64,000 bases of DNA. It comes from Malurus cyaneus samueli (lineage: Eukaryota; Chordata; Aves; Passeriformes; Maluridae). The stretch's first letter is position 1. Each line of letters begins with the position of its first letter. This document shows, piece after piece, positions 48,926-61,700 of this stretch. The translations under genes were made by a program, and so were the position numbers. The stretch is taken from positions 18,456,096 through 18,520,095 of the forward strand of contig CM019227.1 in the NCBI GenBank assembly GCA_009741485.1. The letters run 5' to 3'. A model generated the notes under the pieces. It made no database searches, was not told the DNA's origin, and saw nothing but the letters and a program-made list of their open reading frames with translations.

Positions 48926-50810
48926 TTTTTTGGGGTCTCTGTGTAGCTGAATGTCACAGTGATAGCTTTGAGCATGACTGCTTTGGAAACAGTGTTCCTC
49001 TGTGATCTTGGGGGCTTGTAGCCACTTGCTGGACCCTGGCTGGCCCTGGGAGAGGAGGAAATGAACTGAGAACCAGAGCAAGGGTGAAGGTGTCTGAGTA
49101 TGGGAGCAAGAATCAGCAGCATTGCTGTGAAAATGAGGCCTGTAAAAACAGAGTGACACTCATGACTGCACTGCTGGGACTCCCCGAGCTGGGAGAGGAG
49201 ACCCCACTCTCCACCCTGGTGGATTTTGATCCTGGCTATGGCCAAGTGAAGTGAACTGGAGTGAATTACAGTTGTGGGTCTGGCCTGGATGAGGTGGTTA
49301 CAGTCCAATTCTTACAGTCTGGCCTGTGCTCAGCCTCTATCTCCCATTGGGCTGCACTGGGAGAGGCCTAGATCCAGTGCCCATCTTCAGAACCACAGCA
49401 GGGAGCCACGTTCCTGCCCTCCCCCAGCCTCCCCTCAGGTTGCACAGACACCAGAGGAACTCAAGCTGTCTGCCCAGGGTGACTGAGCAGCCACCAGACT
49501 GCAGCAAAGCTTCCCTGCTCACACTCATGCCCTTAGCGGCACCCAGCAAAGCTGATTACCATGCTCAGAGGCAGGAAGGAGCTGCCTGGCCTGGAGTTGT
49601 TGTCCCTCAGCAGAACCACATGTGTGTTTGAGACGCGGATGATGCAGGTTGGCCAGGCATGGGGATGACACGTGCCTTCCCTCCAAGCACAGCCTGGCTG
49701 AGGGCTTGTCCTCTCCCCATTTGCCTTCCCCCATCGTGTGTCACCCTTCTGCATGGCATCCTACTGTGTTTGCCTCGGGAATGGTGTGGTCTTGTCCAGC
49801 ATCTGCGTCATCACGGGGCCCCTGGCCCTGTCTCAGGTGATGCCAGCAGCCAGCTCATAGGTAACTATGGGCCTGGGAAGGATCTGGGACAATCAGTGCC
49901 TGCGGTGACATGCCAGAGCCTCATGCAGCCTGGGCTGAGCCACTTTGTCCACACCCCTGCTCAAGCCTGGGTTTGATCATCCCCAATTACAGCTGCCTCA
50001 GTTCTCCCTGTGACCTTCCCTGTTGCCTCATGCAGTGCCTCTCTGTGACCGCCTTAGAAGGAAGCTGAGCCATTAGATCAAAACAAAAGTATTGCCAAAG
50101 AAATTATTTGCAGGCTTCTTATGACTCCTAGAACAGAAGACAAGAGATGTTGCAATGAGGTGCAGTGGCATTGCAGTGACTCAGCTCACACCCAAGGCCA
50201 GGAGTGTGCAGGAGACTGAGCAGGAACACGGGAGAAATCTGTGGGATGCTGCCAGAAAAAGGTAGCGTCAGGCAGGATCAAGTAGTGAAAAATCAAGCAG
50301 TGGGGGATCAGGCAGCAGGGATAGCAGGGATCAGGCAGTGAGAAAGCACTTACCTGGGGCATATCCCTCTCTGAGCTCTCACATCAGGCCCTGGAAGGAA
50401 GAACCAGCCCCTGTGCCAAACCTGTCAACCCTGCTCCTGCTGCCTACTGCTGGCATCTGTCCCCTGAGATCATGGCTCAAGCTGTTCTCTACCACCTTCC
50501 CTTGCTGCCTGTTGTCACCTCCATCTCCAGTGGGGTTATTCTCCAAGGGCCAGCCACAGGGGCCGTGCTGTCAGCAGCAGTGGGGATGTACATCCTGCTG
50601 CTTCAGACCATCTTGGTTCAGAAACCCCAGCCCTGCCTGCCCTAAACCTGGTTTCAGGGTTTCACCTGTTTTAAAGGTGCTGGCTGGCTCAGGAAACCAT
50701 CTTACCGCTGTCCATCAAGGACAACAGGACCTCCTCTTCCCCATCCAAACAACACTCAAAATGCAGGACAGGTTGGCAGGGGTGCTGTGGGGAGGATATG
50801 TCAGGCGGAT
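48926..50810. other. Intergenic, no feature recognised
   Basis: No exon, RNA gene or repeat family is recognised on either strand. A few CAGGCAG/ATCAGGCAG words repeat near 50270-50340. Confidence 0.5.
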
Positions 50811-50942
50811 GTGCACAGGTCCTACACACACATGGCTGCTTGCATACACTCAGGTGTGTGTGCTACACCTGTGCACACGTGCCATGCCCAGTGCATGTGC
50901 ACACAGCTGTGCAATGCCCAAGTGTGCACTCACACTGTGACG
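50811..50942 (-). repeat. Inverted duplication, right arm
   Basis: Reverse-complement partner of 47989-48120, about 2.7 kb away. It carries TGGCTGCTTGCATACACTCA and CACAGCTGTGCAATGCCCAA. No terminal repeats or target-site duplications are obvious. Confidence 0.93.
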
Positions 50943-53900
50943 TGAGTGCGCACACACACAAGATGTGCCTGGATAATCCCCGGGGCAGCCATGCCAGTGA
51001 GGTGCTCTGGCTCCTCATCTCTCAGCCAGCAGCCGAATGCAGATGTTAAGAAGAGGAACAGCTAAGTGATTCCTCCTTCAGTTCCTCTACTGTCCCCGTG
51101 GCCCTGCCATGGCTCCTCACCCTCCATCCCAGCTTCCTGCTGCTCCCTGTGACGGAGGAGGGAGTGTGAGCAGGGCACACATGATACCCGGTGGCAACTT
51201 CCTCCAGAGCAGCCACTGGCTCTGGGACATGCAGCAAGGGATTCCCTAGACATCACATCCCATGAACCGTGGTGCAGGGACAGACACACTGACTCCTGCT
51301 GAGAGCACTTTCCGTCCTGTCCTCATTTCTTCACATTCTTAACTTTGCTGCAGTGCTGGACAGTGCAACCCTGGCACTGGCATTTTTTACCCTGGAGTGC
51401 CACTGCCCAGGAGTGAAATGCCAGGAGGGTGGCTCCAATTAAAGCAGGGGAGCAGATCCAGCACCTTGTGCTCCCCCAGACTCGCTAAGGACCAGATCTT
51501 TGTGCTCTTTTTCCCCATGGTGGATTCCCTCCTCCCTTTCACCCCAAGGCATGCCAGTCTGCAGCCCCCCCAGCCCTGGCTGCCAGGTTGGAGTCTCCCG
51601 GTGTGTGCCTTCGCCCTGGAAGTGCTTGGGAAGGTGTGCAGTGAAACAGACTCCCTTTGTAGTGTTCAGACACAGGAAAATTTCCATGGGCTCAAAGGAT
51701 GACATGTGAGGAAGCTTTCCAGAATACCTGCTGCTCTTCCCAATCCCTGCTCTCCTCAAGTGTGTTTTCCCTGGCAGTGCACTGCAGTCCCACAGTCCCA
51801 CCTCCCCACAGTCTCTGCCTGCATCAGCCCCCAGCAAAGTGTCCCCAGGATGTCCTTTCTCTGTCCCTGTGTCCCTGCTGAGGGTTACAGAGCTCCATGC
51901 CCTTGACAGACTGTGGTGCACTACCAGCATGGAGGAGATGTGGCTGGGAACTTCTGCTAACATTGCTCCTCTGTGCCTGGGTGAGCATCCTGCTGTGGTC
52001 AGAGCTGGGGAGGCAGCATGGCCCCGGACACATAGGCAGGCTCTACTTGCACTGCCCAAGGGCAGCCTGGTTGTCCCTTCAGCCCAGAGTGGCAGCTAGT
52101 GCCCCAAGGCCACTTCCCACCGGTGTGCAAACAGCCAGGACCTCTTACAGCTGATGGATTGGACCTGGCAATTCGGAGCTGAAAGCATTCCAAGGCCTCT
52201 CCCAGGACTCTAGCACAGCTTCTCAAGAGGCATCACTTCATTTCAGGATCCAAGAGGTGTGTAAATGAAAAGGAATAGCCTCGTTTCATTAAGAGGTTGA
52301 AGAACCGGCAGCTTTGGGCATTTTGTCAAGCTCAGAGATCTCTGCCAGCACCTAAATCCGATAAGTCACATGTTGTGCTGCTGGCAGCATGCTGGGAAGC
52401 CAAGGGTGAGATAAGGGAAGCATAACTGAACTGGAACCGAGGAAACTCCTTCACGGGGGAGATAGATATCTGTTTCCACACCAGCTGTCTGCAGTTTTAC
52501 AGAGGGCACAGCAGCACAGACTTGGACTCAATGATCCTTGAGGGTCTCTTCCAACTCAGGAAATTCTGTGATGGTCAGACCATCCTCAACACACAAAGGC
52601 CACAGGAAAACAGGTCTTCTCCTAAAAATTTATACTTTTCCCCCCTTCAAGAGCAAAATCCACCTAATCCACTGCTTTAGAGGAAGCTGGAGCAGGGCAA
52701 GCAGTGCTGCTGCTCAGCGAGGGCGGACAGGTTGCTGCCTATGGGAGTTGGATTTCAGCTCACAGATAAACCAGAGAAACTTTGGGAATAGAGGGAGCAT
52801 CTCCAGGAGACATGAGTTCTGGCTCAAGGAAAACAAAACTGGGATGCAAGCCCTTGAAATGAAACCTTGGGAGGGGTTTTAAATGATGGATAGTGGGTGA
52901 GGTGGGTAGGTGGGCAGTGGGACAGGGAATCATCCAGAGGTAAATCCTTCCCTGTGCGGATGGTGAGGCCCCGGCACCTCATCTGAGGACTTGAGAGCTG
53001 AAAGGTTCAAAAAACCAAAGCTCAACCTTGAGATCTGCTCTGTCCTGCTCTCCAGGAGCCAGAGCCCTCAGCAGTCAAAATCCAGGCTGGCTTTCAATGC
53101 CCGAGGTAGGAAAGGGGGAGCAAATTCCTGCTGAGACCAGGCAAAAGATGGAATGCTGCAGACACAATCACCTATGGAGTGACTGCAGGCACTCAGCTTG
53201 CCCTGCTGATGCAAATTACCATTTATGACATGGAAGAATTTGTTAATGCTTCCCCTTTTCATCTATTTATTATGCTTTCTTTTTTACTGCTAATTACTAC
53301 TTCCAAAATACCACCTAAGTAGGATGAAGGTTTCTCTTCTCTGATGCTGGTTTGGTGATTCTTGAAATAAAGCATTGTCTTTTCCCGCTATTTTCTGTAT
53401 GTCTTTCCCTATCACTGTGTTTTCTCAGTTTTTCTTGTCTTTATGGGGTCTGACTTTATAAAGCACCCTGAATTTCTGTTTAGTGAATGGATTTGTTTCT
53501 CCCCAAATTTAATGTAATCAGGTCGTGATTGCTGTTCCCTAGGCAACCATCTATGAAATTAGAGAGCAATGATCAAGAATTAACACCTTAAGAAATTTTT
53601 AAAAATTAAAATGTAATTGGAAGAGTTTATAAATTTGCTGAACCAAAGCATTCCCAGTTGAGCCACTGGTCACTGTGGAACATTTTGGGATAATGATCTT
53701 GATTCAGGAATTAGGGGGAGACAAAACACCACCCACCAGTTGTTAAAGGAAATTCAAACGAATCTGATAAACGGATGCTTATTTCCTGTTAAAATTCTGA
53801 AGGATTGCTATGGTTAACAAAGGAATTGAGTCTGTACCTGTGTGTGATGTGGGAAGAGCTGGAGCTGAAGAGGTTGTGCAGGGGGGCAGCAGTGGAGGTG

Positions 53901-54849
53901 AGGCAATTCAACGCCCTGCTGCTGCTGTCAATGCCAGGGGAAACACCAGAGTGATTATGGAGTGTCCTGATAGCTATGGTGGGGAGGAATGGACAAATCC
54001 CTCAAGCTTGCCCTGCCATTTCTGACAGTGTCCAGGTGCTTCAAAAAATCCCAGCAACAGGCTGCAGAAACTGATTCAAACATATGCCAAGCTTTCCAGA
54101 GTCATTTGGCTGAGTTCTGATGTTGCTGGGACTTTTTGTGTGCTTAGTGAATGCTAGGAACATGCCCTGGCATTTGGAGCAATTGGGAAGGGGTGACTAG
54201 CTGGTGGCAGGATGGGGTCTGTGCAGGAGACACTCCTGGTCTGGAGACACTTCTCCCAAGCCCTGGAGCCCCATGGTGCGGTCAGTCAGGGGGTTCACGC
54301 CCCAGATGTTATTTCAGGCTGCCTTGCACCACTGCTCCACCTTCCACCATTGGCACACTGAGCTCAGTCCTGCTTCATGCTGAGATTTGGTGGGAGCAGC
54401 TGCTCCACCCAGCTCTTCATGCAATGAGTAGTCACCTTCCAGATCTGCTTTGCTCCTGCTCACACCCAGTGGCTGGTATTCCATAGCTCACTGGAGCAGG
54501 CTTTGAAAAATTATAATATTACATGTGAGATGTTCTGTGGGACAAGAACCAGGTCCCTGCTGTTCCACCTTGCCTGCCTCTGCTCCCCTTTGCTGTGGGG
54601 GCTCAGGCACCTTCCCAGGCAAACCCTGGTCTCAGCCCACATGATGGGAAAGGTTTAAGTACACCTACACTTCTTTTATAGAAATACATTGGTGTCTGCT
54701 TGAGGTTTATAGGTATATAAAGGTGCATACACTGAATACACGGCCTGTCCCACACATTAACCCCTGCACTCCTGCATAGTAACCTGTGTCTATTCCCCAG
54801 TGCCAAAATCCTTTCTGAGTAGTTTTCTGAAGTGATGCTAAAACACTCG
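50943..54849. other. Intergenic, mostly featureless
   Basis: No exon or RNA gene is recognised. The part 53230-53800 is AT-richer. Apart from a CR1 tail at 52505 the sequence looks like unique spacer between the divergent ABCA3 and VRK3 promoters. Confidence 0.5.
52505..52575 (+). mobile_element. Short CR1 tail
   Basis: GACTTGGACTCAATGATCCT, GGGTCTCTTCCAACTCAGG and AAATTCTGTGATGG. Confidence 0.8.
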
Positions 54850-55740
54850 GCCCGAGAAGGCAGCGCTGGGGGCACAGCCTTGTGGGATCCGGAGGCTCTG
54901 CCGGCCAGCTAGCGCAGCCTGACCGCCTGTGTCCCTGCCCGGCCCGGCCAGGGAGAGCCCACGGGTCGCGGGACCGTCGTGAGCCCCGATGCCCCCTCGA
55001 AGGCCCCATGTCCCTCACAGCCCCGGTGTTTCCTCACACCCTCTGCGTCCCCTCAGGTCTCCTGTGTCCCCTCAGAGCCCCAGTGCCCCCTCGCAGCCCC
55101 GGAGCCCCTTATCCCCCGATCCTCCACCACAGCCGCACCGAGCCGCCAGGCCGAGGCGCGGCGCGAGGGCATGCGCGATGGCGGCAGCGGCCGGGCCCGG
55201 GGCACTCCGGCGGGGCCATGTCGGGCAGGCGGGTGCGCGGGCGGCGCCGGGCGCAGGCAGGGACAGGACAGGATAGGGACCGGACGCCCGACGCCGGAGG
55301 GCCGCTGGTGGAGCTGTCCGGCGGCGCCCAAGGTGCTGGGGTGCGGGGCGGGGCGGTGGAAGTGGGCGGCGGCGGGCGCTGACGCTGTCCGTGTCCCGCA
55401 GGCCCAGCCGGTTCTGCCCGCAGTGCGGGCTCGCGTGGAGCCCGCGTCCGCTTCTGCCCGGCCTGCGGCGGGAGGCTGCCCGCGGCCGCCCGAGGAGCAA
55501 CACCCAGCCTGCAGCGCCGGTCCCGAGCCCCGCGCCCCCACCCGTCGCCTCCCCGTCCCCGCGGCGGCCGCGGCCCGGCTCGGTCTCGCTCGCCCCGCAA
55601 GCCCCGGCCGCCCGCCGCGCAGCTCCCGGCCGACACGCGCTCACGGACCAGGGAGGGCGGCAGTGGAGGCTGGTGCGGCTGCTGGAGCAGGGCAGCTGCG
55701 GGCTGGTGTACGAAGGTGCTATGGGGCTCGGGGCGGGCAG
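54850..55740. promoter_or_regulatory. VRK3: CpG island at the 5' end of VRK3
   Basis: Strongly CpG-rich block that contains the first recognisable VRK3 exon (55402-55715) and must hold its promoter and 5' exon. Confidence 0.7.
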
Positions 55741-58700
55741 GGGGGCCGGGAGGCGAGGGGGTTCCCTGGTTGTGGGTTTGGTGACTGCTGTCGGGACATC
55801 CCGAAACCCCCAGACCCGCAGAGTGAGTGACATGTGCCAGATCTACACTGGGGTGTCCACCTGGCTGGCAGTGACCCACAGTCTTTAAGATCCGTCATTC
55901 ATACAATATCCTGAGTGGAAAGGAACCCACAAGTACCCTGGAATCCAATTCCTGTCCCTGCACAGACACCCCAAGAACCCCAACCTGTGGATCCCTGAGA
56001 GTGGTGTCCAAATGCTCCTGGAGCTCTGGCAGCCTTGAGCCCTGCTCATTTTCTGGGGAGCCTGTTCACTGCCCAGCCATCCTCGAGGGGAAGAACCTTT
56101 TCTTGATACCCAACCGGGACTTTCCCTGACACAGCTTCAGCTGCTCCCTCACTGAACATCTGCCTGTCAGCCATTGCCACCAGCATAGTATCAAGCCAAG
56201 ACCAGGCTGCCCTTATGCTAAAATGTCCACCATTAGGAGCCACACTTCCTCTTTCTGTTCTTTTAGGTCCAAAGCCTATTTGTGGGCACTGTACAGGAGT
56301 TCCTGTGCTGTAAATGGTGTCAACACCCACTAAATGTCAATTCTCAGTCTGTTTTGGGGCCAAAGGAAGCAACTATACCACATGGGCTGCTTCTCAGCCA
56401 TTTAGTGAGTGCTGATCTTTTCAGTGTAGTTGTAACTTCCAAAGGGGAATTTTTGATCTTCCTCCCTCTTGTTAATTTGGAAGCTGTACTGGAGGAATTT
56501 TCTCTGTTACTAAGTTTTGCCTGATATTTAGCTTTACTTTTTCACTATTCAAGCTGTTGCGTAACGAAGTCTGAGCACCCATCTATGTTTGAAAAAAGTT
56601 GTGATAAAAAGGAAAATCAATAGTGAAGGGTGCCTTTAATAGAAATAGGTTTTAGGTGAGCAGCATCAGGTGACCTGCTTTGGATGGTGGTGGATACCAT
56701 TTGCTTTAAGAGTAGGAGAAGAGGAACTGCCCTGAGGCCAACTCATGGGTGCAAATAGTTTTTGAGAAGGTGGGCCACATATTACTCTGACACCCATATG
56801 GAGCAGAGGGACTTGGCATCCCTTACAGATTTGTCAAACCATGGAGTGAGCTGGAGGAAGTACTCGGCAAATGAATTTGGGGGTGCCTTTGAGATTCTAC
56901 TAATGATCTATTCTTCACATACCCTTCAAAGCCCCCCACTACTGTAGCCATGCTTCATATGCTTCTGTGATGTAAGCAGAACTGCAGTCGCAGCATGTCA
57001 GGGTGCTGAGCTCCTGGAGCAAGGTAAGAATTCTTTTGTGATCTGGGAAAGCACTATCATGGAGGATGCTTGGCAAAGCCCAAGGGAAAGAAGCAGAGGA
57101 TGAGTAAACCCAGCTGCACATACTGCGTTTAATGATGCAGAACCTCTTTTCCATTCTCCTGTAACCACATCTGTTCCATCCTTCCACAGCTCAGTCAGCA
57201 TCTGGAACCTGTCCTCAAAAGCAAAGCTACTCCCTCAAACTTGTGAGTTTTGATCTGTTTGGGTAAGGAATAGTGCATAGAGTACTGTGTGGTCACAGAG
57301 ATTGCTGCTGGCTTAGGAGATAGATCTGACCTCCTGATGGTGTTGTGCTGGGATTGCAGTACCAGTTGGCTCTTCTGCTAAAGGTGTGAAGAAAATGGAT
57401 ATGAGGATTAAAAAAACCCCAAAGCTTAAAAAAGCTCCCAAAGCATTAATCACAGAAGGTTGGTGCTATGATCAACCAGGCTCAGGAACCTCCAGAACTG
57501 AACTTGGTTGTGTGAGGTGGAGACCTTGATTCAGGAAAGTCAGACCAGCTTTTCTCATCTCTGACAGGCATGCAGAGAGGAGAAGTCTGGGGAAAGTGGA
57601 GAGTTTGTAACTTGGTGCTGTGCTGAGGGTGTGTGAGAACCAGCATGGAGACACTGTATAAAGCCAGTGCACACTTGGAAATCAAACACAAATTACAGTT
57701 GGAGTTCCAAGCCAGCTTTCCAGGACTTGTCAATACCTTGGGGTCTCTAGAAATGTGTTATTTTCAGTAACAGCTGTTCTGTGGTCAGTCGATTGATTTT
57801 CCGTAGCTCACAAACCAGAGCAGATTCTTGTCTGCTGTGGCTCTTGGGGGTTGCTGGTCTGTAGGAGGGCTAGTGCTTATGAGCCCGTGGGACTCTTGCA
57901 GGCACTTGGATAATCCTTCTGCCTTTTGTCAGAGGAGACATGTGAGAGGCTGGAGAAGGAATACAGTGTTGATGAGAAAATACAGCTAAATTCCACAAAA
58001 ACAGAACCAGTAGGTGGGAAAGGGACCCACAAGTACCCTGGAGTCCAACTCCTGGCCCTGCTCAGCCCTGTAATCACTTCTGTAGGCAACACTCCCAACT
58101 TCTCAGTTTTGCACCTTGTGGCTGCTTGGTAGTCAGCTGAGCACTGTCGAGTGTGATATGGCACACGAGAGCATTTTGGCTCTGGGGTTTGATGGCCCAC
58201 ATGGACTCAGAGGCAAGATGCAGAATGAAATACCCTCTGGGACTATGTTTGGAACCTCCTGTTCCTCCAGCTACCTTTGATTCCAGTTTTGTATCAAACC
58301 AGGCAGAATAAAACACTGCTGCTCCCTCCCCATGCATGACAGCAGCTGTCCTGCGTTAGTGTTGAATAGATAGGTGAGTGCAGGCAAATACAGACATACT
58401 GAGTGTAAACTCTGCAGTTGAGGTCACTATGACAGCAATATCTCAATTGTTACAGACCTCGTCTCTGGTCTCACTTTCGGACAGCTAGAATAAATGTTAC
58501 AACTCTGTGTTACAGCTCTGTTGAGACTTGCCTGTTTGTAGAAATACCCTTGTCCCTTCTGTGGCTAAGAAGGTCACCTCTAGCTCCCTTTAACATAACA
58601 CCTTCAGGACCAGAGCTCTCTCCAGGCTGTGCCTGGGCTGCGCTGTTTGGCTGTTGTTGGCCCCCAGGCAGCTGTAAATGGACTGCTGGAAAGGCCTAAC

Positions 58701-61700
58701 CTGAGAAGGCTCCTCCACTGTCCTGTGCTGATGCTCAGAGTTTATGTGGTTGTTAGGGGCAGCATTCAATGGTGAACTGAGACACCTGAGCTCTGTTCTC
58801 AGCTCTGTTAGTTGATCTTTGCTTTCTTTAAAATGGGTAGTGAAGGTCTTATAGCAATGTTACCCAAGTTTCCCTTTCCAGCAGGATGTGTGTGGCTGAA
58901 GTAATGCTCCTCCTTCCTGTCCCCTTTAGGATGCCAAAGATGGGAAGATCTACAATGAACAGAATTTCTTCCAGCGAGCTGCCAAGGCAGGCACAGGTTG
59001 GTGCTTCTTGGGAGGGCAAGGACTAAGGACAGCTGGCATCCTTCTTATCAGTTATGTGAATCTCTTGGAAGGCCAGGGTAGGATAGATTAATTCCATGCT
59101 CAGTTAGTGCCAGAGTGCTGAGGAGTTTGGTCAATGCCAGCTCTCCCAGCAGTCTGTGTGCTGTAGGACAATGCAGTATGTGCTGAGCTTTCTTGCACTC
59201 CTCTGTCTTGATGTCTCTGGGAGCTGTCCCGCCCTGCAGCCTGAGTCACCTTGGCCCACTCTCCTGTCCCTTTTCCATGGCTGGTTCTGTCAGCTGCCCT
59301 CTGATATTGACTCCATTGACCCCAAAACTTGAGCAGGAGCAAAGCTGCCCAGAGAATGTAGGCAGGGGTGATGAAAGAATTTATGTCAAATCAACATTTA
59401 CGGGAGAACTGTAAAAATCTCCATCGCCCTCTCTCCCCCCTCTCCTTGTTTTCCCTAGCCCTGCAGCAATCCCATCCCTTAGCCTGCTCTGGTATTCCCA
59501 GAACCCTCCCCATTCCATTCTTGGTCTGCAGTGCTGTATGCATTGACTTGCCAGTACCTCCCCACATCAGGCTGGAATTCTGGGACACAGTCAGGATGAG
59601 AGGCTTCCCACTGTCAGCTGTTTGGGGCAGAGCAGATTTTCGGAGGGGAGGACCCCTGACTGAGCTCCTTCGCCCTGGAGCTCCTCAGCAGCATCTGCTG
59701 CACTGTCCTCTTCTCTCCCCCTGTAGTGGAGAAGTGGAAGAAGAAGCACTCTGTACCACTGCTGGGCATCCCCAATTGCGTTGGCTTTGGACTGCATGCA
59801 GACAGCTACAGGTGAGGAGGCAGCTCCTGGGCCATCTGAGCATTGCTGGCTTCTCCACTCCTCCCCTTGCTGTCTGTTAGTCCTTTTGTCATTGTCCCCT
59901 GGGCTCCTGACCGTATGCAGTGTTCCTTTCATTTATTAAATGCTTTGCCTCTCACTACTCTGTTTCTTTCAGTCCTTGTGTTGCTGGTGAAGTTACTGCT
60001 TTTGTTGCTGCTGCCCCTCAGGCCAGGGGACACCTAATTCTGGTCCTTGACACTTAACACAAGGAGGAGACTCAGGTTGTGTACAACACATGACCAGCAC
60101 ATCTATTTCCTTTATAAGCAGTTTATCAAAAGTCAAGGGTTTGCCCAGGTCCGAGTCAACTTGGAGTGGAAGTGGGGTCCATTGGATCACTTGACAGGTG
60201 TCTGTTGCAGGGTCTCCAAACCAGGTAGGTACTGCCATGTGTGAAGCCCTTTTCTCTTGCAGGTTTTTGGTGTTCTCTGACTTGGGGCGGTCTCTTCAGT
60301 CGGTCCTGAGTGATGGCCTGCACCTGCTGAGGGAGAAGGCTGCTTTTCAGATTGCAGTTCGCCTGGTATGTGGAGAACCAATCCTTGCCAAGAGACATTT
60401 TCAGAAAAGACTTCTAACTTCTGGATCTCCCAGAGGTGTTTTAAAGCTGCTCCAGGGGCTTGGGTGGGATCTCTAATAAGCATCTTTCAAGCCTCCTGTA
60501 AACTTCAGTAGCATATTTTAAGCAGTGTGTTACCTTGAAGGAATTGGGGTTAAGAAGAACCTGACCTTTGAACTTCAAGGCTGTGAGACAGTGTAGTGTT
60601 CCTCAACATGGCTGCAGGGAGCTGGGGAAGGTCCAGCTCAGTGATAGCCAGGGTGTTGGAGGAGCCTGCAAGAATCTGATATGCTCCCACTGTTTATTCC
60701 CAGCTAGACTGCCTGGAGTACATTCATGAAAATGAGTATGTGCATGGGGACATCACTGCTGAGAACATCTATTTGAACCCAGCAGACCTCACACAGGTAG
60801 GGAGCAGGAGTAGAGCTGCCAGGAATGGGCACCAGAGGTGGGATGTGACATGGGATAGGGCAGCCCCCAGGTGCCTGCTTTGGGCAGGGCAGTAAAGCAG
60901 GCTGGGCAGTGCTCCAGCAGGGGCTGTGCAGCAGCACTGGGGGCTGCACTGCGCTCAGGTGGGTGCTCTGTGCTGCCCTGCAGGTGACTCTGGCTGGCTA
61001 TGGCTTCGCATTCCGGTACTGCCCCGGGGGGAAGCACGTGGTTCGGCGTGAGGGCAGCAGGACCCCTCATGAGGGCACGGTGGAGTTCATCAGCCTGGAC
61101 AGCCACAAGGGTGCAGGTGGGTCTGGATGCATGACACAAGCTAAAGCTTTTCCTGTGGTGGTGCTCCCTGGAGCTGGGGGTCCCCCTTGGCATTGCTGCT
61201 GCTTCTGCTTTCCAGGCACTCACATGCACCAGGAACCAGGTTCCTCTTTGGACTGTTTACTCCTGCCTCCTGATGGCTGCTGTGTGAGGCCTTGCCAGGT
61301 CATTCGGTGACTGCAGCAAGGATGTTCCTGCTCCATCTGGAGCTTTGGCTGCTGCAAACGTGGGGAATAGAAAACTGGGCCCTTCGTGCTGGCTTAGCAG
61401 GGATCTGTTTGAAGCCAGACTGGATCCTTGCCCAAAACAGATTCACAGCAGGCTCTGTTCTGACCTTGAAGCAATGAGAGCTGGAAAGGCATTTAAATCA
61501 CAAAATCACTTTGGTTGGAAAAGACCTCTAAGATCATTGAGTCCAAATGTTCACTAGCACTGCCAAGGTCACCAATAACCCAAGTTTCCAAGTGCTGCAT
61601 CCACACAACTTTTAAATCCCATAGAGATGGGGACTCCATACTTTTCTGGGCAGCCCATTCTAAATTAGGCAGTCCCTCTCCTGGCTGGGATGTGACCACT

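Noticed and set aside
50943..54849. Possible hidden gene in the ABCA3-VRK3 spacer
   Set aside because: Frames are short and lie without splice signals in consistent phase. Nothing resembles a known protein.
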